From assembly GCA_009773475.1 (NCBI GenBank), contig WSXV01000001.1, positions 310,001 to 374,000 on the forward strand: DNA of 64,000 nt, written 5' to 3'. The notes under the pieces were generated by a model. The model saw only the letters and a program-made list of their open reading frames with translations, was not told the DNA's origin and ran no database searches. Shown here piece by piece: positions 8,578-17,965 of this stretch. A program made the translations under genes and the position numbers. Every line of letters begins with the position of its first letter. The stretch's first letter is position 1. This DNA is from Desulfobulbaceae bacterium. Its GTDB lineage: Bacteria > Desulfobacterota > Desulfobulbia > Desulfobulbales > Desulfocapsaceae.

Positions 8578-10473
8578 ATGAAGATGACGTGTCCCCATTG
8601 CGGGGTGATTGGTTCTGCCCATGATTCCCTGCCTGGAGCAAAGGTTCGATGTCCTCAATGCGATAAGGTTTTCAAGGTCACGGAAGAGGAGGTCACTTGT
8701 CCGCATTGCGCCGTGACTGGGTCGGCATTCGGCTCAGTGGTGGGCACAAAATTCAGGTGCCCTCAGTGTGATAAGGTCTTTCTGCTGCCCGAGGAAGAAC
8801 TCGCTGGCCCACCGGTGTCCGACAGCGTCATTGCTGGTGGCATAGAAGAGATCGTGCCAACGGAAGCGGCGATTGTGGCAGAGCCCCTTGCTCTATCGGA
8901 AGTGGAGCCAGTGTTGATGCCTGAGAGTATGGATAGCTCCGAACTGGAATTGGCAGCAGAGCTTGATGAGCGTCAATCAGTGCCGGAAATGGAGGCGAAA
9001 GCCACATCACGGCCTTCTTTTACCGGCATTCAAGCATCTGTGATGGCAATGGGATCGTCTGTTGCCGTGGAAAAGGTTGTGCCAACGAAAGCGGCGATAG
9101 TGGCCGAGCCTGTTGCTCTGCCGGAAGTGGAGCCAGTGTCGATGCCTGAGAGTATGGATAGCTCCGAACTGGAATTGGCAGTTGAGCTTGATGAGCGTCA
9201 ATCAGTGCCGGAAATGGAGGCGAAGGTCGCATCTCGGTCTTCATTTACCGGTATTCAAGCATCTCCGATGGCAATGGAATCGTCTTTTGCCGTGGAAAAG
9301 GTTGTGCCAACGAAAGTGGCGATTGTGGCTGAGTCCCTTGCTCTGCCGGAAGAGGAGCCAGTGTCGATGCCTGAGAGTAAGGATATCTCAGAGCTGGAAT
9401 TGGCAGCAGAACGAGACGAGCGTCAATCAGTTCCGGAAAAGGAGGCGAAAGCCACATATCGGCCTTTATTTACCGGTATTCAAGCATCCCCGATGGCCAT
9501 GGAATCCTCTGTTGCCGTGGAAAAGGTTGTGCCAACGAAAGTGGCGATAGTGGCGGAGTCTGTTGCTCTGCCGGAAGTGGAGCCAGTGTCGATACCTGCA
9601 AGTATGGATAGCTCCGAACTGGAATTGGTAGCAGAACTAAAAGAGCGTCAATCAGTTCCTGAAATGGAAGCGAAAGCCGCATCCCGCCCCTCTTTTACTG
9701 GCATTCAAGCATCTGCGTTGGCAATGGAATCGTCTGAGGAAGCTGTTATCGAGCTGCCGCAAGAGGTTGTAACGGGTGTAGCAGATGTTCCAGAAATGGA
9801 ACCGGAGTTGGAGATGGAGAGCCAGCTCGCACTGGAACTAGTCGCCGAGTTAGAACCAGAACCAGAAGCTAAAGTAGAGCCTGAATCTGAGCCTGAACCT
9901 GAAATTGCTTCTGAACCGGAGCTTGCCCTGGAGCCTGAGCTCGAACCAGAATCGGTGTTTGAGCAGATTCCAGAGGTCAAGCCTGAAGAGATGGTTGAGC
10001 CTGCAGGTGAGATATCCCTTGAACCCGCCGTGATACCGGCTCCAGAATCTATTGCAGAGCTGACTCTTGAATCTGCACCAGCACCAGCTCCTGCTCCAGA
10101 AAAAGTCACAGAACCTCTCCCTGAACCTGAAATCGTCACCGAGCTGGCGCCCGAACCTGAATCCGTAGCTTCTATTATCGAAGAATCTGTTCCGTCCGAT
10201 GCTGGAGAGAAGGAACCAGTGGCTGAAGAGCCGGTGCCGCCAATTTTGCCCACGCAGATCTGCAAGGGGTGTGGTGAATCTTTTCATCCACAATTACTCC
10301 AGGAAGTGGAAGGGAAGTCGTATTGTGGTGTCTGTCAGCTGCGTATTGCCGCCACCACGGAGCCTGCTTCGAGATTCCGCGGGGGGAAACTGCGGGCTGT
10401 CCTGGCTGCAATTCTTCTGCTTGGCCTGATGGCCCTTATTGGCCTGGCCCTGGTTAAATTCGGAATTTTATAG
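8578..10473 (+). CDS. MJ0042-type zinc-ribbon membrane protein with four 75-residue repeats
   Basis: A 631-residue protein of unknown function. It opens with two MJ0042-type zinc ribbons, CPHC..RCPQCDKVF at about residues 5-34 and again at 41-70. Then come four tandem 75-residue repeats (residues about 93-392), acidic and rich in Glu, Ala, Pro and Val, followed by a long Glu-Pro low-complexity stretch. Near residue 562 is a third Cys pair motif, CKGCGESF...YCGVC. It ends with one transmembrane helix (about 607-629). The layout suggests a cytoplasmic or periplasmic spacer anchored by its C-terminus. Proteins with such N-terminal zinc ribbons are common in Deltaproteobacteria, often annotated near motility or pilus genes; here a chemoreceptor follows. 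The ATG follows GGAGGTCTAA, a strong ribosome site. Confidence 0.8.
   Translation: MKMTCPHCGVIGSAHDSLPGAKVRCPQCDKVFKVTEEEVTCPHCAVTGSAFGSVVGTKFRCPQCDKVFLLPEEELAGPPVSDSVIAGGIEEIVPTEAAIVAEPLALSEVEPVLMPESMDSSELELAAELDERQSVPEMEAKATSRPSFTGIQASVMAMGSSVAVEKVVPTKAAIVAEPVALPEVEPVSMPESMDSSELELAVELDERQSVPEMEAKVASRSSFTGIQASPMAMESSFAVEKVVPTKVAIVAESLALPEEEPVSMPESKDISELELAAERDERQSVPEKEAKATYRPLFTGIQASPMAMESSVAVEKVVPTKVAIVAESVALPEVEPVSIPASMDSSELELVAELKERQSVPEMEAKAASRPSFTGIQASALAMESSEEAVIELPQEVVTGVADVPEMEPELEMESQLALELVAELEPEPEAKVEPESEPEPEIASEPELALEPELEPESVFEQIPEVKPEEMVEPAGEISLEPAVIPAPESIAELTLESAPAPAPAPEKVTEPLPEPEIVTELAPEPESVASIIEESVPSDAGEKEPVAEEPVPPILPTQICKGCGESFHPQLLQEVEGKSYCGVCQLRIAATTEPASRFRGGKLRAVLAAILLLGLMALIGLALVKFGIL
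8854..9753 (+). repeat. Four in-frame 225-bp tandem repeats inside the zinc-ribbon gene
   Basis: The anchor GTGCCAACG recurs at 8854, 9079, 9304 and 9529, exactly 225 bases apart. Each unit encodes the motif VPTxxAIVAE...PEVEPVSMPES...SELELAxELDERQSVPEMEAK...FTGIQAS. The copies differ mainly by single substitutions, and the reading frame is kept. Confidence 0.95.
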
Positions 10474-10654
10474 ATTTGTTCTTTTATTGTGGCAAAGGAA
10501 GTTGATGTACATAAATACGCACTGTTTTTCCTGCAGTTCCGGGGAGCTCCGTTAGTATTTATGGCGCAGGAAGCAGCCAGCCAATCGTAAACTGCATAGC
10601 GCCAGTCCCTCAACTCAATTGGTCACCTTTTAACAATTTTATGGGAGGGGAAAG

Positions 10655-12625
10655 ATGGTGCTAAAAGTAGTTCCGCAGACGGTCAAGATGAAGCTTCTAG
10701 GGATCATTGGTTTTTCTTTTTTTCTGCTGGTGGGCGGGATTGTAGCCAGCACCGCCGTTGAGAAAAGGAAGGCTGCCTTACTGGGAGAAAAACTCCAGCT
10801 CAAGGCCAGGTATGAGCAGATGCAGAAGTTGATTCTGGACAACTCGTCAGAGGCCTTATCCATGGCTATCCTGGTGGCGGAAATGCCGGATGTGCAGCGT
10901 TTGTTCGCGCAAGGAGATCGGGCCGGGCTGTCCGCCCTTACCCTGCCGATGTATACCAGGTTACAAAAGGATGTGAATATCCAGCAGTTTCAATTCCTGA
11001 CCCCGCCCGCCACCTCCTTTCTGCGTCTACACAAACTGGACAAATTTGGTGATGATCTCTCGGCCATACGTCACACCATTGTTCAGGCGAATCAGTTGAA
11101 ACAAACGGTTACTGGCTTAGAAATAGGGGCGTTTGGGAGCGGCATGCGTGGTGTGGCCCCTGTTTTTTTTGAGGGTCGGCATGTCGGTGCGGTGGAGTTC
11201 GGTAAAGATCTTAATGATGCCATGGTCAAATCCTTGAAGGAACGATTCGGGATTAATGTCTCTATTATTATTCCGGAAAAAGATGGATTCGTCTATCTGG
11301 CTAAAACCCATTCCCTGACTATTCCTGAGGGACGGTTTCCATTTTTACGGAAGATCATGGCCCAGGAGAATGCCGTCTTTGATCAGGTGCACAAGGATGG
11401 AAAGGATATGTTCACCGTGTATGGTCCCTTAAAAGATTTTGGTGGCAAGACCATTGGCGTTTTGGCTATTCCCTGCGACATCACCGCCACCATGGCCTCA
11501 ATTTCTGCCACTGTCTATAAATTAATCGCTGGTGGTGTGGTCTTTCTTTTACTCTTGCTGCTGGCCTTGAATTATATCATCAATCGCCTGATGAATCGCC
11601 CCTTGCGGCAGGTGATAGCCCAGTTTGAGAAGGCCGGGCGTGGTGATCTTACCCAGCGCATGCTCAATCAAGGCGGAAGTCAAGACGAGTTCGCGGAGCT
11701 GGGGGCCGGATTTGACGCCTTTATGCAGAATGTCCAGGGCATGGTGACGGAGCTTCAAGGCAGTGTCCAGGCCATGACCAGCTCTTCGGGGGAACTCACC
11801 ACCCTGGCCCGCGGCATGGAGAGCGGAGCGAAAACATCAGCGGAACGGGCGGGCAGCGTGGCCGCTGCCGCCGAGGAGATGAGCGCCAATATGAGTTCGG
11901 TGGCTGCTGCCAGTGAAGAGGCCGCCACCAATGTCAACATGGTGGCCACGGCCACCGAGGAAATGAGCGAGACTATTTCGCGAATTGCCGAAAACACCGA
12001 ATTGGCCAGCTCCATTACCCGGTCAGCGGTGGAACAGGCGCGCGGGGCGACGGAAAAGGTCAACGTGCTGGGCCTGGCAGCAAGCGAGATCAGCAAGGTG
12101 ACCGAGGTGATCACCGAGATCTCCGAGCAAACCAATCTGCTCGCTTTAAACGCCACCATCGAGGCGGCACGGGCCGGTGAGGCCGGCAAGGGCTTTGCGG
12201 TGGTCGCCAATGAGATCAAGGTCCTGGCCAAACAGACGGCCGATGCCACCCAGCAAATTCGCCGGCAGATTGAGGGGATTCAGACCTCCACCGGCGCCAC
12301 CATTGAAGAGATTCGTGAGATCAGCAAGGTCATTGATCAGGTTAACGAGATCGTCACCACCATTGCCTCGGCCATTGAAGAGCAGGCCGCGACCACCAAT
12401 GAGATCGGCGGCAACGTCATCCAGGCCGCCCAGGGCATCACCGAGGTCAACGAAAACGTGGCCCAGACCTCGGCGGTCTCGGGCGAGATCGCAGGCGACA
12501 TCAACGGCGTCAGCAGCGTCATTGCCGAGATGAGCCACAGTGCCGGCGAGGTGAATAACCGTGCCGATGATCTGGCGGCCCTGGCTGAAAAGTTGCGTGA
12601 ACTGATCAGTAAGTTTAAGGTGTAA
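10655..12625 (+). CDS. Methyl-accepting chemotaxis protein
   Basis: A 656-residue inner-membrane chemoreceptor. TM1 is at about residues 9-32, a periplasmic Cache-type sensor at 33-288, TM2 at about 290-313, a HAMP domain to about 365, and a cytoplasmic methyl-accepting coiled coil. The hairpin tip has the conserved EQTNLLALNATIEAARAGE motif that contacts CheA/CheW. The sensor resembles the single Cache_3 type (VYLAKTHSLTIPEGRFPFL, MFTVYGPLKDFGGKTIGVL); its ligand is unknown. There is no C-terminal CheR-binding pentapeptide. The start follows GGGAGGGGAAAG. No other che genes are nearby, so it is an orphan receptor. A terminator lies 36 bases downstream. Confidence 0.95.
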   Translation: MVLKVVPQTVKMKLLGIIGFSFFLLVGGIVASTAVEKRKAALLGEKLQLKARYEQMQKLILDNSSEALSMAILVAEMPDVQRLFAQGDRAGLSALTLPMYTRLQKDVNIQQFQFLTPPATSFLRLHKLDKFGDDLSAIRHTIVQANQLKQTVTGLEIGAFGSGMRGVAPVFFEGRHVGAVEFGKDLNDAMVKSLKERFGINVSIIIPEKDGFVYLAKTHSLTIPEGRFPFLRKIMAQENAVFDQVHKDGKDMFTVYGPLKDFGGKTIGVLAIPCDITATMASISATVYKLIAGGVVFLLLLLLALNYIINRLMNRPLRQVIAQFEKAGRGDLTQRMLNQGGSQDEFAELGAGFDAFMQNVQGMVTELQGSVQAMTSSSGELTTLARGMESGAKTSAERAGSVAAAAEEMSANMSSVAAASEEAATNVNMVATATEEMSETISRIAENTELASSITRSAVEQARGATEKVNVLGLAASEISKVTEVITEISEQTNLLALNATIEAARAGEAGKGFAVVANEIKVLAKQTADATQQIRRQIEGIQTSTGATIEEIREISKVIDQVNEIVTTIASAIEEQAATTNEIGGNVIQAAQGITEVNENVAQTSAVSGEIAGDINGVSSVIAEMSHSAGEVNNRADDLAALAEKLRELISKFKV

Positions 12626-12660
12626 GGATTGTAAAAGCGGGGCAAACGGAAGGTGAGCGG

Positions 12661-12704
12661 GAGGGTGTGGAAAGTTTAAACTTTCTACACCCTCTTTTTT
12701 TTTG
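12661..12704 (+). terminator. Rho-independent terminator after the chemoreceptor
   Basis: GAGGGTGTGGAAAGTTT pairs with AAACTTTCTACACCCTC (one mismatch) and is followed by nine T. Confidence 0.9.
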
Positions 12705-12771
12705 AGGTTCTCTTCTGTCACACAAGATCTTTCCTGCCTGGATGGAAAGGTTTGTCAATCACCATTCCTTT

Positions 12772-14451
12772 TTATTCCTTTGACACCCGGTACACCTCTT
12801 CAATGGTGGTGATTCCCTGCAAGACCTTGGTGGCGCCGTCCTGACGCAGTGTGATCATCCCGTTTTTGATTGCCAGCTCCTTAATATCATTGGCATTGGC
12901 AGTCTGCAGGATCATGTGTTTCATCTCCCGGTCCATGAGTAGCAGCTCAAAGATGCCGCATCGGCCCTTGTAGCCGGTGTGATGGCATTTTGCGCAGCCC
13001 TTTCCCCGGTAGGCCCGGATGGAATTATCCGGTGTGATCCCGAGTTTCAGCAGTGCTTCCGGCTCTGGCATATAGGCCTCTTTACAATGCGGACAGATAA
13101 TGCGTACCAGGCGTTGGGCGAGGATGGCATTGATCGAGGAGGAGAGGAGGAAAGGTTCGACCCCCATGTCGATGAGCCGGGTGATGGCACTGGCGGCATC
13201 ATTGGTGTGCAGGGTGGAGAAGACCAGATGGCCGGTAAGGGCTGACTGGATGGCGATCTCGGCGGTTTCGGTATCGCGAATCTCGCCCACCAGGATGACA
13301 TCGGGGTCCTGGCGGACAATGGTGCGCAGGCCGGAGGCAAAGGTGAGGTTGATCTTGGGGTTGACCTGCACCTGACCAATGCCGCTGATCCGGTATTCCA
13401 CCGGGTCTTCGATGGTGATGATATTGATGTCGGTGTTATTGATGGAGGTCAGGGCCGCGTAGAGGGTGGTGGTTTTGCCGCTACCGGTGGGGCCGGTGAC
13501 GAGCACAATGCCGTTGGCTGCCTTGATCTGCTCGGTGAACGGGATGAAACGATCATCCGGCATGCCCAGCTCGGTTAAGGTCATCAGGATCGAAGATTTG
13601 TCGAGCAGACGCAGCACCACCCGTTCGCCAAAGGAGGTGGGCAGGGTCGAGACGCGAAGATCCACATCCTTGTTGCCGACCTTGAGTTCGATGCGCCCGT
13701 CCTGAGGCAGCCGTTTTTCGGCGATATTCAGGTTCGCCATGATCTTGATCCTGGAGATCAGGGCGGACTGCACATGCTTGGGCGGACTGAGCATGTCATA
13801 GAGGATGCCGTCCAGTCGCTGGCGGATCTTCAGGCTGTTCTGGTAGGGTTCGATATGGATGTCGGAGGCATTGTCGCGCACGGCCTGCGAGAACATGAGG
13901 TTCACCAGGCGGATCACCGGCGCGTCGCTGGTGTCATCAAGGAGATCGCCGGTCTCTTCAATCTCCGAGAAAAGGGCCTCCGGATCCTCATTGTCAATGC
14001 CCTGCATGACCTCTTCCGCTGAATCCTGGGTCATGTCATAGGCAAAATTGATGGCGGTGGTGATGACCGGCAAGGGACAGAGGACGGGCCGGGCACCCTT
14101 CCAGCCGAGGATGGCACGCAGATCGTCCAGGGCCTGAAAACTAAAAGGGTCATTGATCGCAATATAGGCGTCATTCAGGGTTGCCACCGGCACCATGCCG
14201 TTCTTTTTGAGAAAGCCGATGGCGATGCTGGCGGTGAAATCCGTTTGAATTTCGGGGGGAAGGGTCCGGATGACTTCCATATGCAGCTGCTTGCCCATTG
14301 CCTCGAGAAGATCGATCTCATCGAGATGGTACTGTTTAATCAGAATACGAACCAGATGGCCGCCTTTCTCGGACTGGGTTTCCAGTGCCTGATCCAGGGC
14401 GGCAGGCGGCAGGTTAAAGTGTTCAGTAAGGATGTTTGGGAACCAGTTCAT
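12772..14451 (-). CDS. gspE: Type II secretion ATPase GspE
   Basis: Cytoplasmic ATPase that drives pseudopilus assembly. Reading from MNWFPNILTEHF, the N-terminal GspE/PilB domain is followed by the nucleotide-binding domain with Walker A GPTGSGKTTTL, an Asp box, Walker B (DPDVILVGEIRD), a His box (LVFSTLHTND) and the zinc-binding tetracysteine CPHC...CAKC typical of GspE. About 559 residues, the normal family size. An upstream in-frame GTG at 14538 would add 29 residues of unlikely composition, so the ATG at 14451 is preferred; neither has a clear ribosome site. It is the last gene of the minus-strand operon, separated from gspD by a 188-base gap that holds a family 1 repeat. Confidence 0.95.
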   Translation of the reverse strand: MNWFPNILTEHFNLPPAALDQALETQSEKGGHLVRILIKQYHLDEIDLLEAMGKQLHMEVIRTLPPEIQTDFTASIAIGFLKKNGMVPVATLNDAYIAINDPFSFQALDDLRAILGWKGARPVLCPLPVITTAINFAYDMTQDSAEEVMQGIDNEDPEALFSEIEETGDLLDDTSDAPVIRLVNLMFSQAVRDNASDIHIEPYQNSLKIRQRLDGILYDMLSPPKHVQSALISRIKIMANLNIAEKRLPQDGRIELKVGNKDVDLRVSTLPTSFGERVVLRLLDKSSILMTLTELGMPDDRFIPFTEQIKAANGIVLVTGPTGSGKTTTLYAALTSINNTDINIITIEDPVEYRISGIGQVQVNPKINLTFASGLRTIVRQDPDVILVGEIRDTETAEIAIQSALTGHLVFSTLHTNDAASAITRLIDMGVEPFLLSSSINAILAQRLVRIICPHCKEAYMPEPEALLKLGITPDNSIRAYRGKGCAKCHHTGYKGRCGIFELLLMDREMKHMILQTANANDIKELAIKNGMITLRQDGATKVLQGITTIEEVYRVSKE

Positions 14452-14549
14452 AACTGTTTGCTGTGGAAAAATAGAAGGGTGACCCGGTGAAGGGGTGAAA
14501 AAATGTCCTCTCCAGCCTCCTGTGTCAGTGGTGCTCACCGGGGATCATT

Positions 14550-14638
14550 AGGAGCTGTTATAAGAAATATACCCATTTCCTTACGGCCCCTTATGCCGTT
14601 CATGAACCTAAAAGTACTGGTTATTTTTGAATGACGGC
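14550..14638 (-). repeat. Family 1 repeat, degenerate copy between gspD and gspE
   Basis: On the minus strand it starts with GCCGTCATTC immediately after the gspD stop codon, continues to GAACGGCATAAG, GGGGCCGTAAG and closes with CTTATAACAGCTCCT. GCCGT pairs with ACGGC, and AGGGGCCGT with ACAGCTCCT (one mismatch and one G-U pair). Inner arms are short. It splits two genes of a secretion operon. Confidence 0.65.
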
Positions 14639-16966
14639 TTACATCTTTTGCAGTCGGGCGATATTTTCCTGACAGGCCATGATCAGCCCTTCATCAATCC
14701 GGGTGGGGCTTGAATCATTGGTCGCGGTCTGAGCCTTGGCATTGTCGAGAATGATTTGATAGTATTTGATCGCCTGGATAGGGTCGTTTTCCCTCTCGCT
14801 GATTACCCCTAAGTTGAACTGGGCATAGGGGTTCTGCGGGGCAATTTTCAAGGCCTTGTTTAAGGATTCTTTGGCTTCCGCGTATTTTCCCTGCTGCATC
14901 TGCTCAAAGCCCTGATCAATAAGGCCCATGACGTGGTTATTGTCCATCGGGTTCTCCAGCAACTGTTTGACCTCGGGCAGGAACTTTTCGACGGAATCGG
15001 TTTTCATGGCCGTCACCCCTTCCATGTCGCCGGGATTTTTAATGATCCTGGGGGTGATGAAGATGAACATATTGGTTTTCAGTCGTTTCGTGCTTTTTTC
15101 CTTGAAAAGCCAGCCGACTACTGGAATGTCGCCAAGAAGGGGGACCTTGTTCTCGCTTTCCGTTTCATCCTGGCCAATGATTCCGCCGATGACAATGGTG
15201 TTGTTGTCTTTGACCAGCACCGTGGTGGTGGCCGTCCGCTTGAAGGTGGTTGGTTTGTCTGCCTCAGAGCCGTCTTTGAGCTTGCTGACCTCGGTTGCGA
15301 TCTCAAGACGAAGGATATCTGCCTGATTGATCTGGGGGGTGATGGTCAGCTTGGTGGCGATATCCTTGTACTCATAGTTCTGATAGCCGATGGAGCCATT
15401 ATCAACTATCCCCGCGTTGTTGGTGGTGTCTATGGCGGCCTGGGTGCGGGTGAGGTAGGGCGTGTTTTCACCGATACTGATTTCGGCCTTTTTGTTGTCC
15501 GTGGTCAGAATCTGGGGAGTGGCGATAACATTGACATGGGAATCTCCCTTGTAGGCCTTTAAGATGGCTGCGATATTGGGAAAAGTGACGCCGCCGATCT
15601 CGATTCCCTGTTTGAGCACGCCCAGGGAAAAACCCTTATTAATGGTAGGATTGGTCGCATTAATCGGTACTCCATTCCCGTCCAGGATTGAGCCGATAGT
15701 CCCCGAGAGCGTGGTTCCGGCTGCGCCGCCAAATCCGGTCAGGATATGGCCGTCACCCCCGTCAAAATTTCCCACGCCCAACCAGTTGACTCCCACGTTG
15801 AAGGAGGAGTCCGCATCCACCTCCATGATCAATGCCTCCAGATAGACCATCCGCCTGGGGATGTCGAGCTTCTTAATCACATTCTCCAACTCCTTGAATT
15901 CGGAGCGCGAGGCAGTAATGATCAGGGAGTTGGTGTCAGTATCAGGCATGATCTTGACATCCTTGGATATTGCCGGGGTCTCACCTTTTTTGGCCGGATC
16001 GCTACTCTGCTGTCCGGGCAGGGCGGTCAACACCGTTGACAGTTCCTTGGCCGTTGCGTGCTGAAGGTAGACCACATGGATGTTGCCTTCGTTTAACTTC
16101 ATCTCGGTGTCCATCATCATAATCAGGCGTTTCACCCGGGCTGCATGCATGGGTGAGGCCACCAGAATGATGCTGTTGATCGGCTCATAGGCCACAACCT
16201 TGAGCGTGGTATTCGGCGCTCCTTTTGCAGCGGCACCGCTTTGCGGGAAGAGGGCGTTGATGGAAGTGGCGGCCACGGTGGCAGAGGCGTGCTTCAGCGG
16301 AATAACTTCAACCTCTTCGTCGGAGAGCGGGACATCCAGGGATTCAATGATGGTCAGAAGCTTCTGGATGTTGGATAAGGTCTCAGTGACAATCAGCATC
16401 CCTGACTGGGTGTGGGCAATGACCACGGAAGTTTTCGACACCAGCGGGGCCAGGACCTTTTTCATCTCTTCAGGAGTGGTGTAGCGCAGGGGAATCAGCT
16501 GGGTGACGATTTTATCCTCCGGCAGAGACGCATTCCCATGGCTGATGGTGCTGGTGTTCTGGGTAAGGGCGCGTGCGGCGGGCATGATTTTGGTGATCGA
16601 GCCAGCGGGCACGGTGGCAAATCCATTGACTTCAAGGACGGATTCAAAGAGCTGGTAGGCCTCATTTTCAGAGATCTTGGTGGGAGAGATAATGGTGACG
16701 TTTCCCTGGACGGCCTTGTCGACGACAAAGTTTTTCCCGGTTAACTCGCTGATATATTTTATAAAAAGGTGGATATCCACATTATTGAAATCAATGGTGA
16801 TAAAGCGCTCGGCTCCTTGATCCCGGGACGGTGCCGGGTTGGAAGTCGGAGCGGCATGGAGTAAAGGCATGAAGAAAAAGATCGCCGTGAACTGCAGGGC
16901 GAGAACAAAAAACATGCCAAGGATTCTGCGGGTGCATACGAGTTGGAAAGGATGCATCAAATTCAT
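14639..16966 (-). CDS. gspD: Type II secretion outer-membrane secretin GspD with C-terminal TPR extension
   Basis: A 775-residue secretin that forms the outer-membrane exit channel. A signal peptide spans about residues 1-38. The N0 domain (ITIDFNNVDIHLFIKYISELTGKNFVVD) and N1-N3 repeats follow, then the secretin core with VPLLGDIPVVGWLFK, the hallmark motif near the lip. Unlike classical GspD, the chain continues past the core with tetratricopeptide repeats at about residues 660-745 (GKYAEAKESLNKALKIAPQNPYAQFNLGVI). This tail may replace a pilotin or bind peptidoglycan-side partners; that is inference. The start overlaps the gspC stop by four bases (ATGA), indicating coupled translation. Confidence 0.95.
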   Translation of the reverse strand: MNLMHPFQLVCTRRILGMFFVLALQFTAIFFFMPLLHAAPTSNPAPSRDQGAERFITIDFNNVDIHLFIKYISELTGKNFVVDKAVQGNVTIISPTKISENEAYQLFESVLEVNGFATVPAGSITKIMPAARALTQNTSTISHGNASLPEDKIVTQLIPLRYTTPEEMKKVLAPLVSKTSVVIAHTQSGMLIVTETLSNIQKLLTIIESLDVPLSDEEVEVIPLKHASATVAATSINALFPQSGAAAKGAPNTTLKVVAYEPINSIILVASPMHAARVKRLIMMMDTEMKLNEGNIHVVYLQHATAKELSTVLTALPGQQSSDPAKKGETPAISKDVKIMPDTDTNSLIITASRSEFKELENVIKKLDIPRRMVYLEALIMEVDADSSFNVGVNWLGVGNFDGGDGHILTGFGGAAGTTLSGTIGSILDGNGVPINATNPTINKGFSLGVLKQGIEIGGVTFPNIAAILKAYKGDSHVNVIATPQILTTDNKKAEISIGENTPYLTRTQAAIDTTNNAGIVDNGSIGYQNYEYKDIATKLTITPQINQADILRLEIATEVSKLKDGSEADKPTTFKRTATTTVLVKDNNTIVIGGIIGQDETESENKVPLLGDIPVVGWLFKEKSTKRLKTNMFIFITPRIIKNPGDMEGVTAMKTDSVEKFLPEVKQLLENPMDNNHVMGLIDQGFEQMQQGKYAEAKESLNKALKIAPQNPYAQFNLGVISERENDPIQAIKYYQIILDNAKAQTATNDSSPTRIDEGLIMACQENIARLQKM

Positions 16967-17775
16967 GGTTTTCCCTGAGTATTTTTTTTAAGAGACGATT
17001 TGTCTTGGTTACGACGAACAGGCGGAAGGTTACCCGCTTCATTGCCGGTGGGCTCCCCAGTCATTCCTGGTGTTGATTCAGGGGGGTCCATGGGGTTTTC
17101 CGGTTCCACGGGAGGCTCCACGGGTTCAGACTCATTACTTTCTGCGGCCGATATATCTGGGATGTCCGCAGCTGTTGGCTCCGTGGCGGTCTGGTTGGGC
17201 CGGAATGATGGGGGCCGTACCGGGGAATTTTTCTTGGGTATTTCCGGCAGCAGCACCTCATCCTTGCCATTGACGGTGAGGATGAGCTTGTCACGCAGAA
17301 TCTCTTTGATCAGGCTGCCCTGGACTGTGTCGCCTTGACCATAAAGCTCCTGGGCCTTCTTTTTCTTGTCAAAGATGACGGCCCGGCGTTTCTCGGGGGG
17401 GCCGGTAATGGTGCCAAGCAGGCTTAAGTCCAGTGAGGTAGCGGTGAGACGAACTGCTGACTGCTCGGCACTGGCGGTCTTTTGGCTATCCTGGGACTTA
17501 CCAAAAAGATGACGTGTAAGAATGATCTGAGAATCCTGTTGCTTCTTTGTCGCAATGGTTCCCGGCTTCCTGCCTTGTCTCTGTTCCTTGCTGCTTTTCC
17601 CGGCTTCAGGTGCTGAGCCGGCAGGCACGGGGCTCCGGACGGACATGGTGGAGAAAATCCGGGCCAGTTGGGGCTGCGATGCAATTCTGTCCCAGAAGAA
17701 GCTGAGCGCTATTCCGCCTGCAACGAGTAAAGCGATGGCGATAAGCAGGATTCTATTTTTTAGAATTTTGGCCAT
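16963..17775 (-). CDS. gspC: Type II secretion inner-membrane protein GspC
   Basis: A 270-residue GspC-like protein: a short cytoplasmic start (MAKILKNR), one transmembrane helix at about residues 9-27, a linker, then the HR domain (about 95-190; LSLLGTITGPPEKRRAVIFDKKKKAQELYGQGD) that contacts the secretin N0 domain. The tail (200-270) is Pro/Glu/Asn rich with no PDZ domain. The ATG at 17775 overlaps the TAA of the upstream small ORF (TAATG), implying coupling. An alternative GTG at 17880 would add 35 residues of poor composition. It is coupled to gspD downstream. In the standard operon gspC comes first; here it comes after gspM. Confidence 0.85.
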   Translation of the reverse strand: MAKILKNRILLIAIALLVAGGIALSFFWDRIASQPQLARIFSTMSVRSPVPAGSAPEAGKSSKEQRQGRKPGTIATKKQQDSQIILTRHLFGKSQDSQKTASAEQSAVRLTATSLDLSLLGTITGPPEKRRAVIFDKKKKAQELYGQGDTVQGSLIKEILRDKLILTVNGKDEVLLPEIPKKNSPVRPPSFRPNQTATEPTAADIPDISAAESNESEPVEPPVEPENPMDPPESTPGMTGEPTGNEAGNLPPVRRNQDKSSLKKNTQGKP

Positions 17776-17963
17776 TATATCAGCACGCTCTGGGGCAGAG
17801 GAATAGTTTGGGTCGCAGTTACTCGTCCTGGCCGGCAGTTCACAAAGAAAGAACGGCCTGTTTGCGCCATCATTGTGCACCGTTCCAGGGGGGACTGACT
17901 AAGAGTCAATCTTCCCGACAGGTCAGGCAATGGGGCGTGGAATGGGTTACCGAAAAAGGTCAT
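17775..17963 (-). CDS. Possible small ORF between gspM and gspC
   Basis: A 62-codon ORF that starts two bases after the gspM stop and ends with a TAA overlapping the gspC start codon. The product (MTFFGNPFHAPLPDLSG...TIPLPQSVLI) has no recognised domain, signal peptide or membrane helix. The tight fit between two coupled genes is the only evidence. It might be a real small protein, or just an open leader that keeps ribosomes moving into gspC. No strong ribosome site is seen (GAT-CATG). Confidence 0.4.
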   Translation of the reverse strand: MTFFGNPFHAPLPDLSGRLTLSQSPLERCTMMAQTGRSFFVNCRPGRVTATQTIPLPQSVLI

Positions 17964-17965
17964 GA

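Noticed and set aside
8854-9753. Transposon or phage-type direct repeats
   Set aside because: The four units stay in frame within one coding region and encode related peptide repeats, so they are intragenic protein repeats.
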